A stretch of DNA of 64,000 nucleotides from Hydractinia symbiolongicarpus. Taxonomy: Eukaryota > Cnidaria > Hydrozoa > Anthoathecata > Hydractiniidae. A program made the position numbers and the translations under genes. Under the pieces are notes generated by a model. That model was not told where the DNA came from, searched no databases, and was given only the letters and a program-made list of their open reading frames with translations. The stretch covers positions 22,048,501 to 22,112,500 of the forward strand of contig NC_079886.1 of assembly GCF_029227915.1 (NCBI RefSeq). The letters are read 5' to 3'. Positions 1-11,829 of this stretch are shown here, in pieces; the stretch's first letter is position 1; the number at the start of each line of letters is the position of its first letter.

Positions 1-100
1 CTGGTCTTACAGAGACCAAATAAGACGTCTTTAAGACGTTTCTTTCGAACGAGATTTGAGTCGTCTTATAAAGACGTCCTTAAGACGTCTTCGTGTTTAC
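1..100. repeat. GACGTC-rich short repeats at the window edge
   Basis: Several copies of the palindrome AAGACGTCTT and close variants occur within about 95 bases, alternating with TTAAGACG. They sit at the outer end of the inverted spacer copy. No equivalent cluster is visible at the matching places near 9.2 kb and 16.0 kb. Nature unknown; possibly a short local amplification. Confidence 0.5.
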
Positions 101-3100
101 TGGGTGGGGTCTTTTCTTATTTCGACCGACTTTTCTTGCAGTGTTTGTAGAATGATTGCAGAAATAGACACAAAAAAGTGTTGAAACAATTCCTCGAAAT
201 TACGATCGAACGTAAAAGTTATGCAATACGATCGTTTTGTATGTTCAGTTGTTGTAAAATTCAAGAAATTAATTAATGGTTTAATGGCAACAGTAAACTC
301 TGTCATCCTACCTTCAATTGGATTGATACCATAACAGGACTGACTCTTTATCAATGTAATTTCAAAGCTTCAAGGGAAATGCTCAACAAACTTGTTAAAC
401 ATGTTTCATCATACGCATGAAACTATATATTTCAATATTACCTAAATTTGCGAGATTTTGAAAAGAATAAAAATGACAACAAACTGTCAAGCAATATCCA
501 CGGTGCATTTTAGGTACATATATATTCACCCTTTGCGAACGAAACGCTTTCAATAACCCTGATGTGCAAAGTTAGTAGTTTCGCGAAATATATATTTCGC
601 GTAACCTGCCATAAATTTATTGAATTTTATGTTTTCCAAATATTATATTTTTTTTATATTAATGATAACTTCATATGGAGAGCCACATGGGAACTGTAAA
701 CTTGTAAAGGTATTTCTTAGAAGGTGTGTAGAACTATTATATAAAAATTTCATATCATTTACTTAGTGATAGGCAATTAATTGGGCTACTTAAAAATCTT
801 GTGTACAAACTGGACTCTGTTTTGTATTTCCTGTAGACACGAAACAAAAAGCACCATAAGGCTGAATTAATTTGTTGTTACTGGTTATTTCCCTACTCTA
901 CCTAATAAACATAACTCTTTTAATAAATATTTTAATTTACAACTTACCTGACTCGACTTTTCTTGAGTTAGAATAATTTATTTTCAACGTTTCCAAGATA
1001 AAATAGAATGGGATATAAATAACTTTATTTACAAAAGAAAATTTTGTATAAGCAACGGGAATTAATTGTGTAAAAAATATTGCGCTGTTACCTCACTAAA
1101 ATCACACCGTTTTGTACATTTAAAGTCTGTTTTATAAGTTGTTTCGGATCGAGTTGAGTTAATAGAAAATTCAACAAGTTCGATCTATACTTTTTGTTCT
1201 GCACTGAGGTAAGTGAAGAAATTATTCTCGTCCCAAAAACTCTTTTTGCTTACTGTTAGTGGTAGACATATAGCATAAGTTAACTGAAACTCCTACGACT
1301 GTCATCGTCACTTTAAAAGCTAGATGAAAAGCGTCAAAAAGGTACTAGGCACGGATATAATTTAAAGAAATTTATAATTTATGCTCGGTCATATAAATCC
1401 GCGAATCTAACAAAATGATTCTACCCCCTGACTCTGGTATAAACATTGATAAGTATATTTCAAGTTCAGCTTGGACAAACGAAACTTTTAAAACAGGCCT
1501 AATGCAGTTAATTAATATTCTTGCTTGAGACTATTAACATGGCGTGAGATAAAACCACTTTTATCACGAATGAAGATTAGTGATTGTCTTTTTAATAAAG
1601 CTTTTTGTTGAGATATCAAAACCAAAAATACATAATAGTTGTCTTGTATTCTAATTAATGAAAACTTTTATAATTGCGTTTAGTATCTTCCCTTAATGGC
1701 CACGTATTAGACTGGATGATGTATAGAATTTGTGAGGTCATTATGTTACAATGTTCTTATTGTGGACTCAGGCTAGGGAGGGACATCTCAAGTGCAATAT
1801 CATTAACGGTTTTGCATCCACTTCACAGCTCTGGAAATGTACTACTAAAACGTTTTAACATGTTTAGCTCTGCTATACGGGATGCAAAGAGTTGGAAAAG
1901 AAGAATAAGAAAAATCTTATCTGTCGATTATTACATACCGCAAACGAACAATGCTTTTCGATTATGGCGTGGATGACCAGTTGTTCGAAATTAATAAAAG
2001 GATAAATACTGGATTATATTGTCATTGTCGTATGACTAATTTTAAAAAACTAATTAAGATAATAAATAGCAAAGGTTTTCCTATTTTTAACAAGTAAATT
2101 AAACAATTTTGTTTTGCGTTTTTAACCCAAGTGTGCTCAGTTATGTTTTTTATTATTCATGCAGGTTAAATCTTAACAAAAAAATTGCAGCTGGTTATTT
2201 ACAACAAGAAAGATAATAAATCTCTGCACTTACCGAGCTCACATAGATATTTGATGACTCAGAACAGTCGTAGAAAGTATTGTTTTAACAAAGAAATTTA
2301 CGATGACCAGTTTGAAGTTGCGCAAGAAGGAATGCCTTGTTATTCGTTAGTTAGTGGGTTGGAAGTTATGCATTTTATTCACGAAAGAGGGTGAGTTGTA
2401 GTTGAGTTGATAGGCACGTTTTGCAAATGGGTAAGTTTGTAATTTTTTCGAAGGGTTTGTTGGTAGTTGTGCAAAATAGATGAATTGGTAAGCACGTGCA
2501 AAGTGAGAAGCAGTAGTGAAAGGTGACGGATTAGAGAAGTGAAGTTTAAAAAATGCACTCGAGATGGCTAGGCGTACTCTACAAAATTATTATGGATACT
2601 CCATAATAATATCAAAAATAGAAAAAGTTTATTACTGCAAACCAACAAGAGAAAAATATAGACCTTCAACCAACTATGTTCAATAATTTAAGTCACCCAC
2701 ATAACCCGTGTTAAGAAAGATAAAATGGTAGAAAATTTAGCAGATTGTATTTGTCAAAGCGTATAATTTTAAAAACGGATATCTAAAATTGTGGCCAATT
2801 TAGTAGTGACAAAAATTTACAACTTTGTTTTTTTGTTGTACTAATGCTTTTATGTTCATATAACCATTTTTGTTGAATCGGATCAACGTCCTATCTTGTT
2901 TATAGATGTACAATTCATTCAAGTACAAGGTTGATTTTCTATTCTTTCCAATTTCATCTTCCTTAATCTGATGGATGATCACAAATCAATTTTAGAAGTC
3001 TTCTGTAATTATATTTTGGTACATCCAGCTCAAATTGCTAATCCGAGAAGCTGAAAAGCATTTCTGCAAAATTAAGAATTCCACTTGTGGATTGGCTGCA

Positions 3101-3500
3101 AATATACTGCCATCGGTACGAGTTTGTTTTTAGGTTTGCACTAAAAAAATATGGCTTATGGGACTAATCGCGAGTCGATCATGGCACTTCGTCTTTGTAT
3201 CTTTGTACAGGATAGACACCTTCGATTTAATTTCCCGATAAGAAGTGCCGTGATACACATCAGCGAGGAAAACCAACATGATATCTCGGATCCAGTTGTA
3301 AAATATTGCTTTTCATGGATTACCAATTATGCTATAAACAGCGCTTCTCACCATTTGGCAATATTATGTAACCATCGTCACGTACTAGAAATAAATGGTT
3401 GTGTACCTATCGTTGGTCTTCCAGAATACTAGCATACACCTTCCTCCAAGTACCCACGAACCCTGCAGTTGTAAGAATGTAGGAAAAGCTTAGAGGGTCA
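97..3500 (-). repeat. Inverted copy of the array spacer, without a gene
   Basis: Read on the minus strand, this stretch matches the spacers at about 6.4-9.2 kb and 12.6-16.0 kb. Landmarks found in all three: a block near 950-1,100 matching 8,580-8,700 and 14,940-15,090; a block near 1,950-2,100 matching 7,190-7,320 and 13,920-14,040; and a block near 3,390-3,480 matching 6,410-6,480 and 12,640-12,720. Orientation is opposite to the other copies. No CTCK coding sequence is present. Its open frames (for example 3,151-3,432 and 2,185-2,394) are not kept in the paralogous spacers, so they are not called genes. Confidence 0.8.
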
Positions 3501-3699
3501 CTTTCTAGAAATTTTTAGTTTTTAAAGGATCATTATTTGAGAAGCGGGTATTTTTATTATAAAATGCAATCGGCGCGCTAATTTGACTGAAAAAGCACTT
3601 TCATTATTACCGGACCAAAAGTACGCCAATCTATTTTTTGGATTGTCACTTTAAAAACGTTTTGTCACAAGTAATATAGAAAAAACAAAAATAGGGTGT

Positions 3700-5085
3700 G
3701 ATTTTAAGTTTAGAGTTAATTAATCGAAAATATCTTAATAATTAAATACCTTTGCTTTTTTCATTGGTTAAATAAATTGTTTGTTCTCACATCATTGCGA
3801 TGTCTATCACATACAGCACTGTTCTATTTGAATTAATCTAAATTTCATTAAAATAGCTATTATATTTTACATTCTCAGCTGTGGCTAGGACAAGTATAAT
3901 AGCACCGTTGAGTAAATTCTTAAAAGTTTTAAATCGATGTTTTATCAAAGAAGCAACACCAATTAATCACTTTTCAAGCATAACAACCACTCTTTTCAAG
4001 AAAAAACTACGCAATTCTCATTATTGATATAAAGCCGCTTAAAAGCCTTCAACCAAGTACTAAAAATCATTAAGACTAAAATTTTCTTTATTCACAAGAA
4101 AAGATTCCTGTCACAGCTCTTCGAAATACTGTACAATCCATCGTAAGGTGTGAAATGATAATGCAATTTATAATCCGCCCCACCCATCTCGTTGGTTGAA
4201 CGCTCTACCCTCAAATATGTAAACGCCGGCCTACCAATCTTGTCGAACGCACGCCCTTTCCTTACTATTGAACAAAGAAATTAGTAACGTAACCCTAAAG
4301 AAGTTATAATAAGAATGGAGTAAAACTCTCAGAATACTCACATGATTTCAATTAATTAATGTTTCTCCTAATCCACACCTACTCGATCCACACCTCATCA
4401 ACCAACTATTATGCGACATAAAATTTAAACAAGTCCTCCTTCGTCATCAGATACAATTAGGTCCGCTAAAATTAAGCACAGACATTCTTTTCCCCAAAAT
4501 GCGTTGCCTGATATCAGAGCTGCTTTCGATATTCAATGTTACAAAGGCAACAGCCTTGGTGACGAGACTTAAAAGCAATTCGAAAATATTTTAGAATCTG
4601 GGTCAAGTTATTTTCCAAAATGTTGTCATTAGATGTTTTTGTATTTAACAGTTAAAATAGTGAAGCTACCAGCAATAATATTTCATCTGTAAAGATCTTA
4701 GCAGATAACATATTTTGTCTATAGACTGCGTACTGTTACGTATTACGGTTCTCAACTGTAATCTTATGGTAGACAAAGGAGGTATATTTTTACGACAAAG
4801 ATCAGATTTGTTCTGAGAGAATATTGTTAAGTTGATGATGCAAAAGAAATGCGTGTGTATTCTTTTCCAGTCAGTGTTTAGGATTAATTTATAGGAGGTA
4901 GAAATTGGCAACTTTTAAAGACTGACGGAAATGACTAGCATATAAAGATGACGTCGCGGTCAGACGTTAGATCAAAATACGATAAGGAAACACTTGTACT
5001 GTGTGTTAATTTGTCTTACAACAAGAACACAAAATAATTTTCTAACGTTAGATTTAGGTGCAATTAATTCTTTGATATGTTAACA
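3700..5085 (+). repeat. Array unit 1: 5' flank
   Basis: Homologous to the flanks starting near 9.3 kb and 16.1 kb. The TGTTTGTTC block at about 3,780 matches 9,380, 16,200 and 22,580. A block at 4,650-4,740 matches 16,620-16,710. The short block at about 4,920-4,965, with the core ATGACTAGCATATAA and a GACGTCGCGG stretch, recurs near 10,320 and 17,350. This copy lacks about 430 bases present in unit 3, including a small inverted-repeat element found in units 2 and 3. Confidence 0.7.
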
Positions 5086-5168
5086 CGATCTCACGCCATA
5101 ACACTCCCCCACAGATGATTATTTCTTTACAGCAGGTGTGGGAAAGAGATTGCAGTATAAAAAGAGTA
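5083..5168 (+). promoter_or_regulatory. Conserved TATA promoter block, copy 1
   Basis: Shared with copies 2 and 3: a CACGATCTCACGCCATAAC segment, a CTCCCCCACA segment, then TATAAAAAG at 5,156. Just downstream this copy has lost the bases that hold the 5' UTR exon and its splice donor in the other copies. The promoter may survive, but it no longer leads into an intact transcript. Confidence 0.6.
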
Positions 5169-5374
5169 TCCAAAATAAAAATTTTAAATTGTGATGTCTC
5201 TAAAAAAACACATTCATGTAATTACAGGAAATCAACTTTAGAAAATATTAAAGGAAATACTTTATTAATTAAAGGAAAGAAGTTCTTAGTATTTAGTTTG
5301 TTCAGTATATGTAAGAGATATATAAATCCTGTTTATTTCAGACACAATCAAACAGGAAACCATATAACGAACGT

Positions 5375-5730
5375 GACAGATCCACTTTGGAAGATTTTGT
5401 TGTATCTGCGTATTTCTCGTCACATACTCTTCGCATGTTGCACTTTCAGACACCAAAGAAGTAGGTAAATGCAGTCCAAAGAAAGCCGTGATGAAGATAT
5501 ATGAACCTGGTTGCGATATAGTGACAGTAAAAAGCTTCGGCTGCCGTGGATATTGCAAGTCATCATCAGCGTTTGCGAAACTGAACAACACTGAAGAATT
5601 ACGAGTTAAATGTCGCTACTGTGAGGTGGTTCGTTACGACATTCGATCTGTGCAGCTTTGGTGTCCTTTACATGAAGTCAAGACAAAAACAATCGAGTAT
5701 CAAGTTGGTTTTATTTGTCTTGTCAGCTAG
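5375..5730 (+). pseudogene. CTCK cystine-knot gene copy 1, broken
   Basis: The frame from 5,488 to 5,730 encodes the centre of a cystine-knot domain (motifs YEPGC, CRGYC, KCRYC and a WCPLH in place of SCPLH). Compared with copy 3, about 25 bases that carry the start Met and the first part of the signal peptide are deleted near 5,402. A second deletion near 5,707 removes the final CRC-x2-C motif, so the frame runs into UTR sequence and ends. Exon 1 and its donor are also missing. Three independent lesions make a working secreted protein very unlikely. The domain core itself is still open, which suggests recent inactivation. Confidence 0.8.
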
Positions 5731-8700
5731 GTAAACTTTAACTATATTTTTTTATTAGTTGCACTTGTGAAAAGGTTTATCATTATGCTAATTAAAAACA
5801 AAATGAAGGTTAACTCATATGTGAATATTGAGTGGTCTATGCTTGTAGAGCTAACTGCTGACAGTTTATTAATGGAAGTGAGATTGAGCACCACAAATAG
5901 CATTATTTGTTAATACAGCCTAGAGTATCGAATAATCATCCCCTCCTTTTGATTCTTGATTTTATTTCCCACTAATTCTCTTTTTTTCACTAATTCTATT
6001 TCATTTTATAATTTTGTCGGATGTATTTACTTCAGTTATTTACAAATAGAAAACAAATAGAATCTAAACAATACCATTAGGGAGCTGACTCCATACACCA
6101 ATATGCACACACCTGGAGACCTTCATACATATACTGATCTAACTATTTTCGATTGTTTTTGAAATGCTCACAACTTAAGTTAAAAGCTACTTAAAATTGG
6201 GTATATACAGAGTTTATCTGTCAACTTTACCTTATTACACAAAAATAACGAAACAAGAAATTAACGGGTCAATAGTTAATGCCATATAAAATTAACACGA
6301 TCTCGATTTTGGATTTCAAAGTGTGTGGTGATTAATTCGAATCAACGAATTTCACATTTTCAAAAGGTATTTAATTAACGCGACTTCTTAGAAAGGTTAG
6401 AAAGTAACTCAGAAAGCTTTTCCTACATTCTTACAACTGCAGGGTTCGTGAGGAAGGTGTGTGCTAGTATTTCAGGAAAATCAACAGTGCGCTTCAGAAA
6501 AAAATGCTGATATGAACACGAAGGCATGAATACAAAAAAAAAGTCTTAAAGTTTTGTCACTACAAATTTGACCAAAATTTTAGAACTCTTTAGTTACCCC
6601 AATTATAATCTCTCATGTTTTACACAATTAATTTTATCTTAACGCAGGTTATGTGGGTGGTTTAAATGATTGGACGTAGTTGGTTAAAGGTCTATAATTT
6701 ATCTTCTTGGTTTGTAACAAACTTTCCCTATCTTCAAAAATAATTTTTTTTGTAGACGTAACACGTACCACCTATATTTTTCCAGACAGATTCGGTTTTA
6801 GAAAGCCACACACGTAATAAGTGAGTACGCATAGGCATCTCGAGTGCAGTAATAGGTTCTGATCGCGTTGACATGCACCAAAGTTAAGTCCTTAATACTT
6901 TTTTTATTTCTCCATGCTACATTACATTTTTTAAACTACGCTTTTCTAATCCTTCACCTTTCACTACTGCTTCTCACTTTGCAAATATTTACTAATCCAT
7001 CTATTTTGCAAAACTACCAAATATCACCAAATATCTATGTGAGTTCGGTAAGTGAAGAGATTTGTTATCCTTCTTATTGTAAATAAACAGCTGCAGATTT
7101 CTCTTTGTTAACATTTAACCTATACTTAAAAATGAACATAACTAAACACACTACGGTTGATAACGCAAAACAAAAATTTTTAGTTTGTTTGCTAAAAATA
7201 GGAAAACCTTTGCTATGTATTATCTTAATTAGTTTTTTAAAAATAGTCATATGACAATAAAAATATAATCCAGTATTTATACTTTTATTAATTTCGAACA
7301 GCTGGTCATCCACGCCATGATCGGTTATTCGTTTGCAGCATTTAATAGCAATTCCAATCGACAGATAAGATTCCCCTATTTCGTTTCTAACTCTTTACAT
7401 CCCATATAGCACAACAATATGTGTTGAAACATTTTAATAGTTCAGAAAAATTCAGAAAAAAAAATTAGCTACCAACACTTTTGAAAAAAAAATCTTGATG
7501 TTGTGGTTTTAATTTAAGCGCATGTTAAAGTTCTTGTAAGTTCTTCGTACAAGCTATTTTACATAACATTTCCAGAGGTGTAAAGTGCATGCAAAGCAAT
7601 TAATAATGTTGTATTTTTAAGATGTATCACAGATACTAGCCTGGGTCCACAATAAGAACATTGTAACGTAGTGCCCTTACAAATTCTATACATCACCCAG
7701 TCTAATACGCGTTTATTCGGTGAAGATACTAAAAGCAGTTATAAAAGTTTTCATTAATTAAAATACAAGACAGCTATAGTTATGTCGGTTTTGATATCCC
7801 AACAAAAACCTTTAATCAAACCACAATCACTAATCTTCTCCCGTGATAAAGAAGGTTTTATCGCACGCCATGTTAATATTCTCAAGCAAGAAAATTAATT
7901 AACTGCCTGAGGCCTGTTATATAAGGCTTGGTTCTCAACTGGCACTGAAGAGCACTAGAGAGAGATTAAAATTGAGCACTGGAAAATGAGCGTCGGTTTA
8001 GTGATTCACACTATAAGAGAAAAATACTTAATATAAGATCTCTTTGAAGCGTGGAACGTACTCTATTTCGTCATTTGGAAATCATGTTCTGTACAAAATA
8101 CTTCTGCACGAATGTCGGCACCGTTGATCTCAGAAGAACACAATGAAACTATAACAGCACTAAGCCTCAGTGCTCGTTAATGCTCGAAAAACAGCACTAA
8201 TGAGCGACAATGAACACTAAGAAGCGTTGAAACTGATTTTCATTTCCGAAAAAACACGAGATATCGCTCGTTAGTGCTCTTTAGTACCAGGTGAGAACCA
8301 AGCTTAAGTTGCGTTTGTCCGAGCTGTACTTGAAATATACTTATCAATGTTTATGCCAGGCGTTGGATGTCGTGGGAGTTTCAGTTACCTAATGCTATAT
8401 GTTTAACACAAACAGTAAGCAAAAAGCGTTCTGGAGACGGGGATGTGTCACTTACCTTAGTGCAAAAGAAAAAGCATAGATCAAACTTACTTAATTTTTA
8501 ATAAGCTAAGTTCGGTTTGAAACAACTTATAAAACAGACTTAAAAAATACAAAACGGTGTGATTTTAGTGTGGCAACAGCGCAATATTTTTTACACAATT
8601 AATTCCCGCTGCTTATACCAAATTTTCTTTTGTAAATAAAGTTATTTATATCCCACTCTATTCTAACCTGGAAACGTTCATACTAACTCAAGAAATATCG

Positions 8701-9230
8701 AGTCAGGTAAGCTATGAAATAAACAATTAAGAATACAATGGTTTGTATTTTCTAAACTAATAGTTTTATGCCGCCACACGGACGACAATCTTCAGTAGTA
8801 ATAAAACCTAACCAAAAACGTTGCAATACAATGGTATCAAGAATTACAATACAATGGCATCAAAAATGGACGTAAAAATGACGTCGGTCGCGTGAGACGT
8901 ACGTAGCCAGATAAAATTTGTTCATGTGTCTGCATTTCGCCACAATTTCAGTTCTTTTATTGAGCAGATTGTTGTCAGGGTAGAATCCAATTTATTACTA
9001 TTTTAAATTGTGTTCAAAAAAACAAAGAGTGTTTGACAGCAAACAGGGTTTATAGTTTCCAATTAAAATCTTATATAACTTTTACGTTCGATCATAATTT
9101 CGACGGAATGTTCCGCACTTTTTTCCTGTCCATTTCTTCGACCATTTTACAAACACTGCAAAAAAAGTTAACCAAAGAAAGAAAACACGTTTCAAAGAAC
9201 GTGTAGTACTATTTTTCTTTCTAGTAATTT
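5731..9230 (+). repeat. Array unit 1: spacer
   Basis: Homologous to 11.9-16.0 kb and, inverted, to 0.1-3.5 kb. It carries a 380-bp MITE at 7,925 that is absent from both other copies. It lacks about 120 bases present in unit 2 at about 14,613-14,735, and has a private stretch near 8,710-8,900. Open frames here (6,868-7,086 and 7,074-7,313) are not preserved in the paralogous positions. I see no gene. Confidence 0.7.
7925..8304. mobile_element. PIF/Harbinger-like MITE with TAA target duplication
   Basis: About 35-bp terminal inverted repeats: left end starts GGCTTGGTTCTCAACTGGCA; the right end read in reverse complement starts AGCTTGGTTCTCACCTGGTA. The element is flanked by TAA at 7,922-7,924 and 8,305-8,307. 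The paralogous spacer near 14,563 shows the empty site with one TAA, and the inverted copy near 1,490 is also uninterrupted. A 3-bp TAA duplication is typical of PIF/Harbinger elements. No transposase frame, so non-autonomous. The interior repeats AGCACTA/GAGCACT-like words on both strands. Confidence 0.85.
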
Positions 9231-9239
9231 AAAAATTTT

Positions 9240-11075
9240 GTTTTTTTTGTGATAAAAAAGCATCAACGGTAGCATTGATTGAAAACAGTGGTAGATACAT
9301 GGGAAAAGTATAATAATTAGTAAAAGAATTAATTGTAATAAAGCGCTCTTGCTTTATTATAGACATTGATGAAATAAACTGTTTGTTCTTTTGTTAGTGG
9401 CATGTCTATCAGATGCAGCACTGTTCTATTTACAGGAAAGGATTATCTTTAGGCATGCATTGTGCAACAGAAAAATGTTGTCTAATAACCTTCTTATGAA
9501 AGGGATATTATTACATTATACGTGCTCAGCTGTGACAAGGACAAGTATAATGGCGCGGTCGGGTAAATTTTCAAGTGTTATTAATAAATTATTTATCAAA
9601 TCAACCAACGCCAATTAAAATTTTATCTTTGATTGAAACAACCTCCTCTTCCTTCGGAAAAAAATACTTTGTATACTATCAGATTAAAATCCTTGAAATC
9701 ATTCAAGTAAGCGTTAACCTACTGCAAATACAAATATCGCTTTTCCTTTCTGGAACCAACACATCATACGAATTTGTTCCATATTTCATACATTAATTTT
9801 TATCTCCAACCAACCCAACCAGGTCAAGTAAGTGAATATCAGATGATGTGAGCGGCTTATTAAAATAGTTCTTCACTACAAGAAATAAAAACAACAGAAA
9901 GTCATAGCGCATCCGTTTATCCATACTCAGGCGAGTATAATCGGTGTAAATCATATTGAGAAAGAACTACTTCGCGCATCACTAACATACGGCGTGGCAG
10001 TATGTTAAGAATGGACACACGGACGTGCCATGATAAAGAAATACCTATACATACATGACATACGGTTAAATTATCTTCACATAGTGTAGTGTGTTCGTCT
10101 CCGGCTCTAAGTTCTGGAGACCGCAGATCAAACACCGCTTACTGCCAGGCAGTGCGTTAGTGATGCGCAAAGTAGTTCTTCTTCAATATAAAAATGTTTT
10201 GTCTAAACAGGACATTGTCAATTGATGACGCAAAAAATGTCTGTGTGTTCTTTTTCAGTCAGCCTTTAATTTTAAGTTTTAGAAAGTAGAAATTGTGAAA
10301 GTTTGGTAACAGACTGACGGAAATGACTAGCATATAGACGAGGTCGCGGTTAGACATTCATTTAAAATAAAATGTTAAGTAGATAATAAAAAAATCACCT
10401 TCTTTTATAAAAATAATCGCAACTACTTAAGATTTGGCAACTTTTATTAATAAAACATTATTATTAAAAATTTATATTAATTAGTGTATCAAAAAACCAC
10501 TCGGATGAATGACATAGCGACACCTTATGGAATATCGTTTCCACGATTTTTGTGACGTCAGATATTTTAGGGTATCGTAAATTATGATGAGGAAATACAA
10601 GGTGAACAACTAGCTACTGAATTCAAATGAATTCCTTTACACAACATCGTCATAAAAGAGAGACTAGGAAATTGAAAAAAATCAAAGGCTTTTACCGTGA
10701 CAATAAATAACTAAAAATAGAAACCTAAAATGTAGAAATAAAAAAATAAAAAAAAAATTCATAGTTTCTAGCATAACTGGTGATACCAAAAAATCGATGA
10801 AAATATTGAGAAGTATCTCATATTTTTTTTGTGCGATAAAATATATAGCTATCCAACATTGAAGAATGACCACTTTGTCTTGTAATGCATATACGATGAC
10901 AGCACTTAAAAAAACACGTTGAATTTGCACGTATTCCCCTGAAAATACTTTGCAAGAATTGAGACGCCTGTCGAACGTTTATGAAGTTTTTAATCGTGTA
11001 TGTCAATTTGTTTGGCAACAAGAACACAAAAGAATTTCCAAAAGCTAAATTCAGAAGCAATTAATTCGTTGCTAT
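9240..11075 (+). repeat. Array unit 2: 5' flank
   Basis: Starts in the block GCATTGATTGAAAACA (about 9,270) shared with 16,090 and 22,470. It includes a 75-codon open frame (9,391-9,618) also open in unit 3 (16,209-16,436). That frame has no ATG start, and substitutions fall freely between copies, so it is not called a gene. The block near 10,310-10,360 (GACTGACGGAAATGACTAGC followed by a GAGGTCGCGG stretch) is conserved in all three units. Confidence 0.7.
9961..10183. mobile_element. Small inverted-repeat element (MITE), unit 2
   Basis: Ends carry inverted repeats: AAGAACTACTTCGCGCATCA at the left, and in reverse complement AAGAACTACTTTGCGCATCA at the right, about 25 bp each. A related copy lies at the same place in unit 3, and unit 1 lacks the segment. 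No coding capacity. The target duplication is not clear. Confidence 0.65.
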
Positions 11076-11077
11076 GT

Positions 11078-11165
11078 TAATACGATCTCACGCCATAACA
11101 CTCCCCCACAAATGATTACTTAGTTACAGCAACTGCGGAGAAGAGATTGCAGTATAAAAAGAGTT
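11078..11165 (+). promoter_or_regulatory. Conserved TATA promoter, copy 2
   Basis: TATAAAAAG begins at 11,153, preceded by the conserved CTCACGCCATAACACTCCCC block and a GGAGAAGAGATTGCAG stretch. A likely start site lies about 25-30 bases further on, near TGCATACTCGTT. The block is one of the best conserved non-coding parts of the array, which fits a shared promoter. Confidence 0.65.
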
Positions 11166-11192
11166 TCCCTGCATACTCGTTATTTGAATGAG

Positions 11193-11403
11193 GTATGTAC
11201 TGGAAGATGAGCTGTTGTTGGAAAAATCATTATCCAAAAAATAATAATTGTGATGTCTCTAAAAAGGCCATTTATTTGGTTACAGGAAATTAAAATTAGA
11301 AAATATAAATAATTAAGGAAAATGCTTTATTAATTAAAGGGAAGAAGTTCTTAGTATTTAGTTTTTTTATTATTTATAAGACTTGTATTCCTGTTTGCTT
11401 TAG
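11193..11403 (+). other. 5' UTR intron of CTCK copy 2
   Basis: Donor GAATGAG|GTATGT after 11,192 and acceptor TTTGCTTTAG ending at 11,403. The same junctions are conserved in copy 3. An ATG at 11,188-11,190 lies just before the donor. After splicing it opens a 21-codon uORF that ends in TAA one base before the main ATG. Confidence 0.65.
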
Positions 11404-11465
11404 ATACAATCAAAAACCATATCACGAACGTGACAGCTCCACTTTGGACGATTTTCTTATTTAAG

Positions 11466-11816
11466 ATGAAGAATCTGTTAAACATTTACGTTTTTCTCTT
11501 CGCATACTATTCGCATTTGTCACTTTCAGACACGACCGAAGTAAGTAAATGCAATCCAAAGAAAGCTGTGATGAAGATATATGAACCTGGTTGTGATATA
11601 ATAACATTAGAAAGCTTCGGCTGCCGTGGTTATTGCAAGTCATCGTCAGCGTTTGCAAAAGTGAGCAGCAGTGAGGAATTACGAGTTAAATGTCGCTACT
11701 GCGAAGTGGTTTGTTACGACATTCGATTTGTGCAGCTTTCGTGTCCGCTACACGAAAACAAGACAAAAACAATCGAATATCGAGTTGCGACAAAATGTCG
11801 CTGTCGAAAATGCTAG
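11466..11816 (+). CDS. Secreted CTCK/DAN-type cystine-knot protein, copy 2
   Basis: Encodes 116 aa in one coding exon. Residues 1-21 form a signal peptide (MKNLL then a hydrophobic run, likely cleavage before DTTEV). The rest is one C-terminal cystine-knot domain with cysteines in the order KC, PGC, FGC, GYC, KC, RYC, VVC, LSC, TKC, CRC, RKC. The C-x2-C pair in KCRYC resembles the DAN/gremlin branch. PGC, the S-F-x-C-x-G-x-C block and the final C-x-C-x2-C also resemble bursicon alpha. Such proteins are secreted hormones or BMP antagonists; which applies here cannot be decided. It has one more cysteine (VVCYD) than copy 3 and an NKT glycosylation sequon. A TAG removes a 7-residue tail that copy 3 keeps. 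It appears intact. Confidence 0.85.
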   Translation: MKNLLNIYVFLFAYYSHLSLSDTTEVSKCNPKKAVMKIYEPGCDIITLESFGCRGYCKSSSAFAKVSSSEELRVKCRYCEVVCYDIRFVQLSCPLHENKTKTIEYRVATKCRCRKC

Positions 11817-11829
11817 CAAAAAATGTTTG

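Noticed and set aside
3151-3432. 93-codon open frame in the inverted spacer
   Set aside because: The paralogous sequence near 12.7-13.0 kb has several stops in the same frame, so no evidence of coding constraint.
9391-9618. 75-codon open frame also open in unit 3 (16,209-16,436)
   Set aside because: No ATG start. Most differences between the two copies change amino acids, and the frame is broken in unit 1 and the 22.6 kb copy. Shared openness is explained by recent duplication.
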